From assembly GCA_003550325.1 (NCBI GenBank), contig QKWP01000703.1, forward strand, positions 32,739 to 96,738: a stretch of DNA of 64,000 nt, read 5' to 3'. The notes under the pieces were generated by a model. The model did not search any database. It saw only the letters and a list, made by a program, of their open reading frames with translations, and was not told where the DNA came from. The number at the start of each line of letters is the position of its first letter. The first letter of the stretch is position 1. This document shows positions 12,041 to 23,378 of the stretch, one piece after another. The translations under genes and the position numbers were made by a program. This DNA is from Gigaspora rosea. Its lineage: Eukaryota > Glomeromycota > Glomeromycetes > Diversisporales > Gigasporaceae.

Positions 12041-12600
12041 AATTAATATAGTAACTAACAAAAGTTTTTTTTATACTTGTATTTTAATACAATAAAACTT
12101 TATAGTATTGAAGTTACATTCTATAAAACTTTTGTAAATCTTTTTTATATTTATAGTACAAAAAGTCTATATTTAACATGTTTCAATTTTTAAATCACTA
12201 TAATTTTTTGTACAATAAGTTTTAAAAACTGTCTAGTAACTTTGTAAAACAATATTAGTTCTATAAATTTGCTATGAAAAACCTTCTCTATAAAAAGTTG
12301 ATATGTTTTAAAAATTACTATTGTTTTATATATAATTACTATATTTTAATTTTAACTAACTTTAAATACTATAACTTTTTATAAAGGCAATATTTTAAAA
12401 ATCTGACCAGTAACTTTGTTCATTATAATAAGCATCTGGAGAATTTTTTAGGTTCAGTTCTGTGCAGATTTCTAAAAAAAAACAATAATTAAAAATTTGC
12501 GAAGATCTGTAACCCTACAACTATACTTAAAGAAATTTTTTTTATAAATTCTGCAAAGATTTTTAAAAATACATAAATCTGCGCAGACCAGAGTGTAATA
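12041..12600. other. AT-rich DNA, decayed repeat
   Basis: No gene. The segment at 12440-12600 shares tctgcgaagat/aaatctgcg phrases with 15040-15190 and is probably a diverged copy of the same repeat. Confidence 0.4.
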
Positions 12601-12603
12601 GCC

Positions 12604-13205
12604 AAAAGCGAATAAAAATAAATTACTATATGCTCGTCTAAATATTAAATGCTAGCTAAATTTTTATACATTAAAAGAATATACTCAAATATTTATACTA
12701 TATTTTAACAATGTAATTTATAAATATTTTATTACAAAATATATAATATAATAATACATATAAAAAAATAACTAATATAAAAAAATAACTAAAAAGTGAA
12801 TAAAAATAAATAACTATATACTAGCTAAATTTTTATACATTGAAAGAATACATTATAAAATCCCATACTAACTATTATATTACAACTATTATATTATGCC
12901 CATACTAACTATCGTGCTACTAACTAGCTACGTCCCAAACTATCGTACGTTCTACTATCATGTCTACTATCATGCTATGTTTCGTAATAACAATTGTACT
13001 ACGTTCATTCTAAAGAAAAAAAGAAATGTTAGTACTGTATATATATATAAAAAAAAAAAAAAGAAAACTCATAAACCAGATACTAACTATCATGCTCTAT
13101 CTGTTCTATCTATCGTACTATATTCCGTACTATGTTCATTTCATTCTAAAGAAAAAAACATTAGTACTCTAATAAAAAAAAAAAAGAATACTATCATATA
13201 CTAGC
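12604..13205. repeat. Direct duplication and simple tandem repeats
   Basis: A 60-70-bp direct repeat (12607-12675 and 12796-12853, sharing gctagctaaatttttataca) is followed by degenerate ctaactatcgtactac-type tandem units and A runs (12860-13200). A 102-codon ORF at 12896 encodes only Tyr/Lys-rich low-complexity sequence and is rejected. Confidence 0.5.
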
Positions 13206-13560
13206 CTTATGTTCATCTTTTTTAACTCTAATTCCATGAGAATAACAATATCCAATACACGACAGCACCTATGAACGAACCAAATGGTGACATACCTATG
13301 AACGACGTGGAACTACCCAAATGATAAAAACTATATTCACAATAACCTAAACGGCGACAACATCTAAATCAACGAGTTTACACCAAGGCTCCAATAACAC
13401 GACAACTACGAAACTGGCAACGATGATATTTTCCAATACAAGACACGATACCAACGATGGCTCCAACGACGCATTCTCAGCCAATTTCAGCACTCCAGCG
13501 AAGCACAAGCCTAAAATAAAAGAAAAAAGTGGATAATTAATAAATAAATAAATAAACAAA
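13206..13560. other. Unclassified moderately complex block
   Basis: This block is less AT-biased than its neighbours and repeats acgac/caacg phrases (tatgaacgaac, tatgaacgacg, gatggctccaacgacg). The minus-strand 70-codon ORF (13347-13559) is hydrophobic and unrecognised. It may be a diverged dispersed repeat. Confidence 0.3.
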
Positions 13561-14183
13561 TAAAACAGAAACTAAAATTTATCTTTAGTGTATCTCCGGG
13601 CTTCAACAATATTGACGACTTTTAAATATAATATTGTATAACAAAAAAAATTAAAATTTAATTTAAAAAAAATATATATATTTATACAGTATGATCGCCA
13701 ATCTGAAATATGATTGGCCGATCATATTAGTCTAATACGTACTGGTACTAAATAATTAAAAATAAATAATAAAAAAAGTAAAAATAATTAAAAATAAAAA
13801 ATTAAAAATTAAAAATTTTTTAAAAAAAACATAATAAAAAAAAATAAATTCGAAAGATAAAAAAAAATTAAAATTAAATAAAAAATAAAATAAAAAAAAG
13901 TAAAATTAAAAAAAAATTAATAAAATTAAAAAAAACCTTCCAATAAAATTAAAAAAAATAGTAATAGAAAATAAAAAAAACAAAATAAAATTTTTTTTAA
14001 AAAAACAGTATAAATAAATAAATAAATAAATAAAATAATTAAAAAAAAATAATAAAAAAAAAATATAAATTTGAATAAATAATTATAAAAAAAAATAAAA
14101 AAATTTAAAAATATTTAAAAATTAAAAATAAAAACTTAAAACGTTAAAAAAATTAAATAAAAAAAAATAAATAAAAAAAAATT
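13561..14183. repeat. A-rich low-complexity tract up to the gap
   Basis: From about 13740 the plus strand is almost only A with scattered T (aaaaataaat runs). Such DNA commonly stops assembly and it ends at the run of N. Confidence 0.7.
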
Positions 14184-15035
14184 NNNNNNNNNNNNNNNNN
14201 NNNNNNNNNNNNNNNNNNNNNNNNNNNNNNNNNNNNNNNNNNNNNNNNNNNNNNNNNNNNNNNNNNNNNNNNNNNNNNNNNNNNNNNNNNNNNNNNNNNN
14301 NNNNNNNNNNNNNNNNNNNNNNNNNNNNNNNNNNNNNNNNNNNNNNNNNNNNNNNNNNNNNNNNNNNNNNNNNNNNNNNNNNNNNNNNNNNNNNNNNNNN
14401 NNNNNNNNNNNNNNNNNNNNNNNNNNNNNNNNNNNNNNNNNNNNNNNNNNNNNNNNNNNNNNNNNNNNNNNNNNNNNNNNNNNNNNNNNNNNNNNNNNNN
14501 NNNNNNNNNNNNNNNNNNNNNNNNNNNNNNNNNNNNNNNNNNNNNNNNNNNNNNNNNNNNNNNNNNNNNNNNNNNNNNNNNNNNNNNNNNNNNNNNNNNN
14601 NNNNNNNNNNNNNNNNNNNNNNNNNNNNNNNNNNNNNNNNNNNNNNNNNNNNNNNNNNNNNNNNNNNNNNNNNNNNNNNNNNNNNNNNNNNNNNNNNNNN
14701 NNNNNNNNNNNNNNNNNNNNNNNNNNNNNNNNNNNNNNNNNNNNNNNNNNNNNNNNNNNNNNNNNNNNNNNNNNNNNNNNNNNNNNNNNNNNNNNNNNNN
14801 NNNNNNNNNNNNNNNNNNNNNNNNNNNNNNNNNNNNNNNNNNNNNNNNNNNNNNNNNNNNNNNNNNNNNNNNNNNNNNNNNNNNNNNNNNNNNNNNNNNN
14901 NNNNNNNNNNNNNNNNNNNNNNNNNNNNNNNNNNNNNNNNNNNNNNNNNNNNNNNNNNNNNNNNNNNNNNNNNNNNNNNNNNNNNNNNNNNNNNNNNNNN
15001 NNNNNNNNNNNNNNNNNNNNNNNNNNNNNNNNNNN
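14184..15035. other. Assembly gap (N)
   Basis: 852 unresolved bases. Confidence 1.
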
Positions 15036-15630
15036 GATTATCGCAGATTATAATAGGTGGCGCCTATTATAATCTGCGAAGATTATACTTTTTAAATATT
15101 TGCACAGATTTTTTGCTAAAAATCTGCGAAGAACTGCAAAAATCTAAATTTTGAAGATCTTTGCAATTTTTTAAACAAGATTCTGCGCTTATTTGATAAA
15201 TTTAAAGATCACTACAGATTGTTAATGTTTTTATTTTTTCGATGAAACTCTGCAAATTTGCCAAATAGCTTTTAAAAATATTGTTTCTACAAAAAGTTAA
15301 TGCATTTTAAAGTTATACTATTTTATTGTCTAGTATAGGCTTCTTGCACTATAATAATATTTTTAGCTATTTTTTTATAAATCTTTTCTATTTTTAGTAA
15401 TATATTATGATTTTTAAAATTGTTAGCTATTTATAAATTGCTCAGGGTCCTCTAGTGATATTCAAAAAAGTTATAAAAGGTTATTATTAATGCCTTCAAC
15501 TTAATAAAAACTGCTCATTCTAGTTTTGTTTTTTTTGCTATATAAGCCATTTAACTATATCTGCTATATCTTTCTTCTTTTAATTATAACCTATCTTATT
15601 TTTATATTTATATATTGCATTGTATAGATT
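15036..15630. other. AT-rich DNA with a short palindrome
   Basis: A palindrome with 16-bp arms (cgcagattataatagg and its inverse, 15043-15079) sits next to the gap. It is followed by degenerate atctgcgaaga phrases related to 12440-12600. No gene. Confidence 0.5.
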
Positions 15631-15735
15631 ATAATTATAATAGCTACCATATTAGCAATCCACATACTAGCATTATCTATTTAAACCTTCTGATTTTTGC
15701 TTCTTTTGCCAACTCTCTTGTATTACTAAAAATTG
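15631..15735 (-). mobile_element. Decayed SINE fragment
   Basis: About 100 bp resembles the 3' body of the SINE at 816-1513: tagcaatccacatactagca, tctatttaaacc and ttctgatttttgc line up with 955-1015 of that copy. Head and tail are missing. Confidence 0.55.
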
Positions 15736-16370
15736 AATAGTGAATTTTTTTTGAAGGTATCAATATGGCATTAGCACCAAAACTATATTTTGAATTAAAA
15801 ACTTTATCTTATTAAAAACTTCTTGTAAAAATAAATGTAGACTTGGAGCAAACTGCTTTTGATATAGAGCAAGCGAACAGTTATGCTCATCAATAAGTTT
15901 AAAAATAAATATGGTACTAATATTTTTTTTATATCTAGTATTGAGTTGATATAGGTATCCAACTTCTTTAAAATTTCTTTCTCTATAATCTCATCAATTA
16001 TCTTTTTTTGGATTGATGCTCTTTTGAATTTTTACAAACAAAATATCAATAAATTATATCTTTATTGTTAGAGAAGTGACAAAAATCAAGTGATTCTTTA
16101 GAAAAGAAGGGGGTAAAAAAACGTGAAATTATATATAAAGAACCTGACTATTTATAAATTAAAGGAGAGAGAGGTAGTAGGCCTCTAATAAAAAATAATC
16201 AGGTGATTAATAACTCAGCTCTTATTACATTCCAATTGAAACTTTATAGACTTGTATTCAACTTCTAGCTTATACTTTTTTAAAGTTCTTTATAAAGTAT
16301 CCCAATTAAAAAATTCTGTACTATTTTTAATTTTATGCCCAACATTTTCATTGGTGCATTTGGAGTTTTT
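15736..16370. other. AT-rich DNA, no recognised gene
   Basis: Somewhat more complex sequence. Minus-strand translation of 15830-16050 gives short open stretches without a family match. An inverted pair cctgactattt/aataatcagg frames 16142-16202. Confidence 0.35.
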
Positions 16371-16371
16371 A

Positions 16372-16520
16372 TTGCTTTGTTGCTTATATGATAATTATAC
16401 AAATCCTTGGTTCTTATACTATTGCCTATAGATTAATTGTATGATTTAACTTTGCTGCTCATGGGATAATTGTATGAATTCTTAGTCCTTATACTATTGT
16501 TTTTAAAACAATTGTGCAGG
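16372..16520. repeat. Tandem duplication of about 76 bp
   Basis: Two copies (16372-16442 and 16448-16520) share cttatactattg, attgtatga and ttgctgctcat/ttgttgcttat. No gene in 16521-16870. Confidence 0.55.
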
Positions 16521-16876
16521 CTCTTCAGCTAGATGTTCACTATAGGAAGATTGGTTTGTTGAAAATGAGATATCAATTGAACTAAAAATACTAATAATTT
16601 TAATATTTAGTATAGTTAATATTAACTATCTTTTTAACTGGCTTATTTTAATTTTTTTTTTTTTTTTTTACAAAATAGCTAGTTCTAATTTACTGACTTG
16701 CTCTTTACTACAATTATAAAAATATAGATTAGAAAACAAAAATTCTGAGATATCATCTGATATAACTATAGAATTAAAAATACAATGGTACTATGATTAT
16801 GGTTTAATTTTATAACTTCAAAATGATACAGTGCAGGACACTATAAACTAATACCTTTTTATATGTATTTTACAAA

Positions 16877-17003
16877 AATTGATATAACTTACAAATAAAA
16901 AAATTTTTTAAAAAATTTTTTTAGCCAATTTGTAGCTTTAAGGCTAAGCTACAATTTGGCTAGAAAAAATTTTTATTTATTTTTAATTTTAAAAGGATAT
17001 ATC
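16877..17003. repeat. Hairpin around an agctttaaggctaagct centre
   Basis: Arms of about 60 bp (gccaatttgtagctt and its inverse, extended by A/T runs) meet at about 16945. It is a small foldback element. The flanking DNA at 17060-17180 resembles 11340-11450 (agccaatcagaattga, atactgta). Confidence 0.65.
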
Positions 17004-17559
17004 AATTTAAAGTTTACTATGAAATTGAAAATTTGGCATTTAATATATAAAAAAAAGAAACTCATATGTAATTTTTGACCAATCACAATTGATTACATTA
17101 TACTAGCCAATCAGAATTGAGTATTTATTCAAAATTTGGCACAGGGTGTTGGTTTATGCTATCCTATACTGTACAACTATAATAATTCAAAAATAGCTAG
17201 TTTAATAACTTAAATAGTTTTGTACATTTTGAAAATTGAAAGAAGTACTATGTGTTTTCAAAAAATAAACAACCTCTAAAAGAAACTACTTTCCTTTTTT
17301 TTAAAAACAATTTTAAAAAATCAATAGCAGTTGCTATATATAAATGTCTAAATTTTACTAAGTAAACCTCAAAAGTGTTATTAGATAAGTTGTTCAAAAC
17401 ATCAAAATACACTTATAATAAAAATTTGGTACCATTTGGACAACATTTTTATTAGTAAAATTTTTAAACATTCTAAAAATTCAACAATCTAAAAAATAAA
17501 CTATTTTCACTTTTTTTTTGTATAACTTTTTGGCCAAAAAGAGTAGCTTATTTTCAGAA

Positions 17560-18512
17560 ACATACAGATATAAGGGAGCTTCTAGAAATCAGCTGATTTT
17601 TGTTTACTATAAGCCTACCCCACCCACCCACACCTGATACCCCAATTAGCCAATCAGATTTTATGATTATTAAAAAGTTAAATATAACATTTAATAGTAA
17701 ATAACTTTTGATCTACTGAACCAAAATTTGATGATTCAACTACCAAAATGATCCTCTTAATGAGAGGATTCTAGTGAGCCCAAAATTGTTAAAATCCAAT
17801 CACAGGATTCTGTGAATGGAATAGATTTGTGTTACTATAAAAGTTCTATAATTTATTAAATAATTATAACCTATTTATATAACACAAATTTATTTCGATA
17901 TTAGGATTTTGTGATTGGATTTTAACGATTTTGGACTTGTTAGAATCCTCTCATTAAGAGGATCATTTTGGTAGTAAAATCATCGAAATCGGCCCAGTAG
18001 ATCAGAAGTTATTAACAATTAAAATTTAATTTTAATTGTTAATAACTTCTGATCTACTGGGCCGATTTTGATAATTTTACTACCAAAATGATCCTCTCAA
18101 TGAGAGGATTCTAACAAGCCCAAAATCGTTAAAATCCAATCACAAAATCCTAATATCGAAATAAATTTGTGTTACTATAAATAGGTTATAATTATTTAAT
18201 AAATTATAAAACTTTTATAGTAACACAAATCTATCCCGACCACAGGATCCTGTGATTGGATTTTAACAATTTTGGGCTCGCTAGAATCCTCTCATTGAGA
18301 GGATCATTTTGGTAGTTGAATCATCAAATTTGGTCCAGTAGATCAAAAGTTATTAATTATTAAATATTATTAATAAATCTATAATTTTGGTCAAAAATAA
18401 TTTTGCAACTTTGGCCGGAATTATAAAATTTTGGCCGGAATTAACCTGATACTTCAGCTGAACCACCCACCCACCCAAAAATCAGCTGATTTCTGGAAGC
18501 TTCCTAACCAAT
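17560..18512. repeat. Compound foldback: four alternating copies of a 150-bp hairpin unit
   Basis: A perfect dyad at 18016-18038 lies midway between outer ends aatcagctgattt at about 17586 and 18482. Each arm itself contains two inverted copies of one unit, giving four units (17700-17860, 17880-18010, 18040-18190, 18200-18370). Unit hallmarks: gatctactgggccgattttg, actaccaaaatgatcctctc with the short dyad cctctcaatgagagg, and cgttaaaatccaatcacaaa. Outer flanks include cccacccacccac and ggccggaatt. Single units recur at 30470-30620 and 63330-63620. Confidence 0.85.
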
Positions 18513-19390
18513 TTATTTTGAGTAAACAAAATATTTAACTAAATTTATAATATTATAATTATTTACTTACTCCATTTTATGCATATTACAAATACCTATC
18601 ATGCACAATATTTACTTATTAAATCTCTGACTATATTATACTATTATATCACAAGTACAATATTGCAACCTGCTAAAGCTAACATATTTCTTAAAATTAA
18701 TATTTAAGATTTTATAAAAGTATTTAATTTTTTATATGAAAATATTTTTTATTTAAATTTTATTTTATTTTATTTTTTTTGTAAGGTTTTGACTTTATCT
18801 TTATTATAAAATGTGTAAGATTTCTCATGGGATTTTTCAAATTACAAGTTATTATACAAAAGTTAAGACTCAGACTATAGATAAATTAATTCTATTTAAA
18901 TTATTTGCAATCTAAACCTACTAGAATGGTTAAAACTTATCTAGATTTGAATGTAGAGAATTAAGTTAGTATATTGATCCAATTATATAACCAAATACCA
19001 ATTTTTTTTAAGTGCTAGCCCAAGAGATAAGCAGGTATTAGTATTGTTCTCATATAATTGGTCTGGTAGACTATATATACAATTATAAGTATGTTAAGCT
19101 CTATTGTGAAAAGATATATATAAAAATTAAGTAAATATAGAGTGAAAAAGTTTGTTGTAGTAAATTTTGTAAAGATTTCTAGTATGCAAGTTTTGTACAA
19201 TATAGTTTCATAAATGTTTATAAGTTTTTTGTGAAATAGCAGAAGGAGTTTAATAATAATATTAAAAGTATTTATATAAAAGGTATATTAAGATACAATA
19301 TTAATAAGCAAATAGGAATAAAGTCTTGAATTATAATATAGAAGGTTGTAGTATTAAAAGGTATAAATTGTGTAGAAGAAATTATTTAAA
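18513..19390. other. AT-rich DNA, no recognised gene
   Basis: No convincing ORF. The minus-strand 61-codon ORF (19015-19200) is hydrophobic low-complexity sequence and is rejected. Confidence 0.45.
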
Positions 19391-19740
19391 TTTTATAAAG
19401 AATTTTACTAACTACAACCGGTGGTAATCATCATGGTATGTAATTAGCCAATAAATTTGCAAAATCAGGTGTAATATGCAAATCAGTTTGTGTACCAAAA
19501 ATAAAAATTTTTTTAAAAAAATACTAATATCTCAAGAATTCGTCTATGAAACTACTTTTGATATTCTAACAAAAAAAATTCTTTGCTAAACTTTGCATAT
19601 ATCAAACACCTTGCTAAAATCCCAGGTCTTGCCTAACTCTAAAGTAAATAAAATGACCTTTTTTTTGTTTTATTGTTATTGGTTAATTACACACCAGTGA
19701 TGATCACTACCGGTTATTTGTAATTAAATTCTTTTATAAA
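19391..19740. mobile_element. MITE with 55-60-bp terminal repeats (accggtggtaatcatca)
   Basis: Left end 19391-19450 (caaccggtggtaatcatcat, gtaattagccaat) and right end 19680-19740 are inverted copies. The interior (19530-19660) shares gatattctaacaaaaaaaat and ctttgctaaacttt phrases with 41840-41900 and 48130-48210, so part of it is a dispersed repeat. Confidence 0.8.
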
Positions 19741-20579
19741 TTTATACTATTTAAAAAATTTTTAAAATTTTTTGCTTAAAGTTTGAAATACAATATATAT
19801 TTTGTAAATAGCTATTTTTTTAAAACTTTAATCAAAAATATTTTAATCACTATTTAATTAATTTTAATTTTATAATTTTATAAAATTTAAAAAAAAAACT
19901 TTTTAATTAAAATTTATTTTTTAAAGATAATTTAACAACTACTTATCATATTTAATAAATTTTTTTATTTAAATTTTATATATTTATAAACATCAAATAA
20001 AAAAAATTTATTATTTTTTGCTAAAGCTATCAAAGTATCTTTTTTAAAGGTTTTAAAAAATTGAAATATCTATTTAATAAAAGCTATATTAAATTTATAG
20101 ACTTTAAATAAAAAAATTTTATTGAATTTATAGAGTTGCTATTGAGATTTAATAGTTCTAATTTCATTATTAGGTGATTTGTTAGCTAATTTTTATTTTA
20201 ATTTAAAATTATAAAAATTTTATTTTTATTAGAAGGTATAAATACCAAATATAAAGTACAAATTTGGTTGAATCAAATTAGTGATTATTATTAGGGCTCT
20301 GCAGGCTGCACCATTGCCCATGCCTAAAATTTTGTATCTATGTCTTGTCTATACATTTATTATGCATAGATATAAGTAAATACAAACATAAAAATTTGAT
20401 ATAAAATGGCACAAATATAAGTACAGATACAACCAAGAACTTTATAAGTATAGATTTAAAATGCCAAATATAAATTAGCACCTGTTCTTTTATAGTATCT
20501 GCTTATGTTCATAACATGTCTTGCATTTTTGGTACAAATATAGCATGTACTAATTCTGGTATGATATTTATAGTATATA
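19741..20579. other. AT-rich DNA, no recognised gene
   Basis: Nothing recognised. A short GC-richer patch (20295-20325, ggctctgcaggctgcacc) stands out but has no visible partner in the window. Confidence 0.4.
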
Positions 20580-21297
20580 TTTTTTCTAGTATCACTACCA
20601 AAAAGTTGCAGTTATGTGATAATTAAAAAAATTTTAAAGTTCATTTAAGCTAGAATTAAAGTCTATATCAAAATTAAAAATTAGAAATTCTATAGTAAAA
20701 TTTTTGTTAGAGCACTAAAGGTAGTTTTTTATACAACTTTTAGAGAAACAAGTAATTTTTGACAAAATAACTATTTGCTTTAAATTTTTCTGATTGAATA
20801 GTGCAGACAACCTAATTTCAACCAATAAAAATTTTTAATGGCCAAATTCAAATTTATTTTTTATATATATGAAAGGCCAATTTGAAAATTTAGCTAATGT
20901 TATATATTAGGTGGCCAAATTTAAATTTTAATATATATAAAAATATATTAATTGTTTAAAGAAGCTGAATTTGCTTATATATATATATATATATAAGATG
21001 GCCAAATTTCATATTTAATTAAATACTATAACTTCAACTTGCTATAACTTTAACTTTTTATAAATAGATTTAAAAAAATTTAAAAACATTGAAGTGTTTA
21101 GCTTGTTTTGATTTAATATTTTAAAATAGTATTTTTTGTTTACTATTTTTTTTTGAAAAAGGATTAGCAATTTAAATGTTATTAATTTGTCAGGAACTAG
21201 GTTGTCTGCACTATATTATATTACATTTAATCTCAAAATAGAATTTGTCTGTGCCACAAAAATTTATGTAACTGCAACTTTTGGTGGTATTACTAAA
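20580..21297. mobile_element. TIR element with a second TIR element nested inside
   Basis: Outer inverted ends: ctaccaaaaagttgcagtta (20590) and taactgcaacttttggtggt (21268). Inner ends: agtgcagacaacctaatt (20807) and aactaggttgtctgcact (21196). The inner copy (about 20803-21213) sits within the outer one. The minus-strand 124-codon ORF (21211-21585) crosses the outer end and is AT-driven, so it is not accepted. Confidence 0.75.
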
Positions 21298-21409
21298 ATA
21301 TAAAATATTCATTTTTGATACTTCTATACCTATTTTTTTAATACTAATCAACATGAAAATCCTAATAAAAATAAGATTTTCTAATATTTTAAACAAAAAT
21401 ACTATAACA

Positions 21410-22900
21410 ACTATAAGATCAAATTTGGTAAAACTTTTTGATTTGAATTCTATAGCTTTATAGAATTTAAATAAAAAATTTTTATTAAATTTAAAAGACT
21501 CTGAATATCTAGTACAAAGATCATACTTTACATATTTTAGCAAAAGCCTCCAAAATTTAGAAAACAAAAAAATAGTTTTTTGCAAATATCTTGGGATCTA
21601 GTAGTCCAATTTGAATGAACTTTTTTAAAATGAAGCTTTCTATAAAGTACATCTAACAACAAAAATTTATTCAATTTTGATTACTAGATTAAAAGTTATT
21701 TAAATAAATATAATTTTGTTATTTTTAGCAAATTGGCCAAAATTTAGTTATGACCTATATAAAAGATATCTGGATACTAAATTTAGTCAAGTGATTGTCA
21801 AGTTATCTTCACTCAAAGTTAGAAAAAAATCAAAGTGCCTATCAAAATAGAAACTGTACCAAATTTTTTATTTATTTATTTTTTTTCAAGTTAAAGTGCT
21901 CACTTTTGGGGATTGGCTTTTATTCAAGATATATTAGGTCTTGTTACTCTATATAAAGGGACATCCAACTAGCCTCATCTGCAACTTTTGGTTGCCTATT
22001 TAAATAGATACCCAAAGGGTTTATACTAGCTGCCTTATTTGCAACCCACATACTAGCGTTGCCTATTTAAGCCCTCTGATTCTTGCCTTCTGCCGGTCTA
22101 TCTTGTATCACCAGAACAATGTTCCGAATACTAACTGCACTCCTTAAAACCCAAATTTTTTATTTAATTTTGAATAAAAATATTTTAACAACTATTTGAC
22201 CAAATTTGATAAAACTTTTTTATTTGAATTCTTTAGCTTCATAAAATTTAAATAAAAAATTTTTTAGCAAGTTTAATCAGGTGACTGCCAAGATATTTTT
22301 ATTCAAAGTCAAAAAAATATCAAACTAACTATCAAAAATAGAAGCTATACTAATTTTTTTAAATTTAAGCAAAGACATCTTAACAACTATCAAACCAAAT
22401 TTGATAAAACTTTTTTTATTTGAATTTTATGAACTATAGAATTCAAGTAAAAACAATTTTATCAAATTTGGTTAGATAGTTATCAAGATATAAATTTAGA
22501 AAAAAATTTGGCACAGCTTTTATTTTTGATAGTTGTTTTTATTTTGTTTTTTTTGATCTTGAGCAAAATATCTTGCAACATCTAACTAAATTTGATAAAA
22601 AACTTTTTTATTTGAATTCTATAAAGCTATAGAATTCAAATAAAAAGTTTTATCAAATTTGATCAGATGGTTGCTGAGGTATCTTTGCTCAAAGTTAGAT
22701 AAAAAATTTGGTACAAATTTCTATTTTTAATAGGCATTTTGATTTTTCTCTGAATTTGAGTAAAGATACCTCGACAACCACTTGACTAAATTCGATGAAT
22801 TTTTTTTTTTTTTGAATTCTATGAAGACGTAGAATTCAAAGAAAAAAGGTTTTACCAAATTGGTCTTATGTTTGTCAAGATATGTTCGCTCAAATTTTTG
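21410..22900. repeat. Ladder of alternating palindromes, period about 195 bp
   Basis: Hairpins of 60-80 bp centred on gaattctatag-type cores occur at about 21450, 22230, 22435, 22622 and 22820. Each has aaatttgataaaactttttt and its inverse as arms. The spacers between them (tgactgccaagatatcttt, ctcaaagttagaaaaaa) are themselves inverted around a caaatttctatttttg-like centre. The last four hairpins are spaced 190-205 bp apart. The wider first interval contains a SINE insertion. Confidence 0.7.
21945..22140 (-). mobile_element. 5'-truncated SINE copy
   Basis: The body matches the 3' half of the SINE at 816-1513: ccaactagcc, cttttggttgcctattt, tactagctgcc, aacccacatactagcgttgc and ctatttaagccctctg align with 900-1015. 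The tRNA head is absent. It interrupts the palindrome ladder. Confidence 0.75.
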
Positions 22901-22987
22901 AAAATTCTTATTTTCATGTCGATCAGTATATCAAAAAAGTAGGTGAAGGGAGTATCAAAAATGTAGATTTTTTGCTACTGGCAGTAC

Positions 22988-23227
22988 TCATTCAACATAA
23001 CGTGATAAAAACGGCACATATTCTACATTCATACTAATTTTTATATTTTGTAAAACGTTTGTTATTAATGATGATGCTAAAAAAAGAAATACGAAATAGT
23101 AATAGCTTTTTAAATATATACAGTAGTTAATAAAATCAACTAAAAAAGGCAATTCTTTTGATAAACTTACCGTTACGTAAATCGTAAATCCAATTGTGAC
23201 AAGAGTATGGAACAAATGTTGTGTCAA
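22988..23227 (-). CDS. Small hydrophobic ORF, uncertain
   Basis: 79 codons. It starts MTQHLFHTLVTIGFTIYVT and holds one or two hydrophobic stretches (about residues 7-20 and 38-58), so a small membrane protein is possible. A donor-like ggtaagttt and an acceptor-like tttcttttttttag occur in its middle, but splicing there shifts the frame into a stop. I recognise no family. It lies divergently about 150 bp upstream of the F-box/LRR gene. Confidence 0.25.
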   Translation of the reverse strand: MTQHLFHTLVTIGFTIYVTVSLSKELPFLVDFINYCIYLKSYYYFVFLFLASSLITNVLQNIKISMNVEYVPFLSRYVE

Positions 23228-23378
23228 TTATATATTATGCGCATCGGATTATGAGATTAGTGTTAACCTAAGATAGATTAATTTCATAGTCTCATATGAT
23301 CCTCAACTAATATAAATTTAAACGATGTCGATTAAGTTCATAAACTGTAAAAAAAAAAATTTTTTTTTAAAAAAAAAA

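Noticed and set aside
12896-13204. 102-codon ORF
   Set aside because: Read across tandem ctatcgtacta units and A runs; low complexity.
22988-23227. Spliced version of the small hydrophobic ORF
   Set aside because: The donor (ggtaagttt) and acceptor (tttttttag) look good, but joining them shifts the frame to an immediate stop; only the unspliced ORF was kept, at low confidence.
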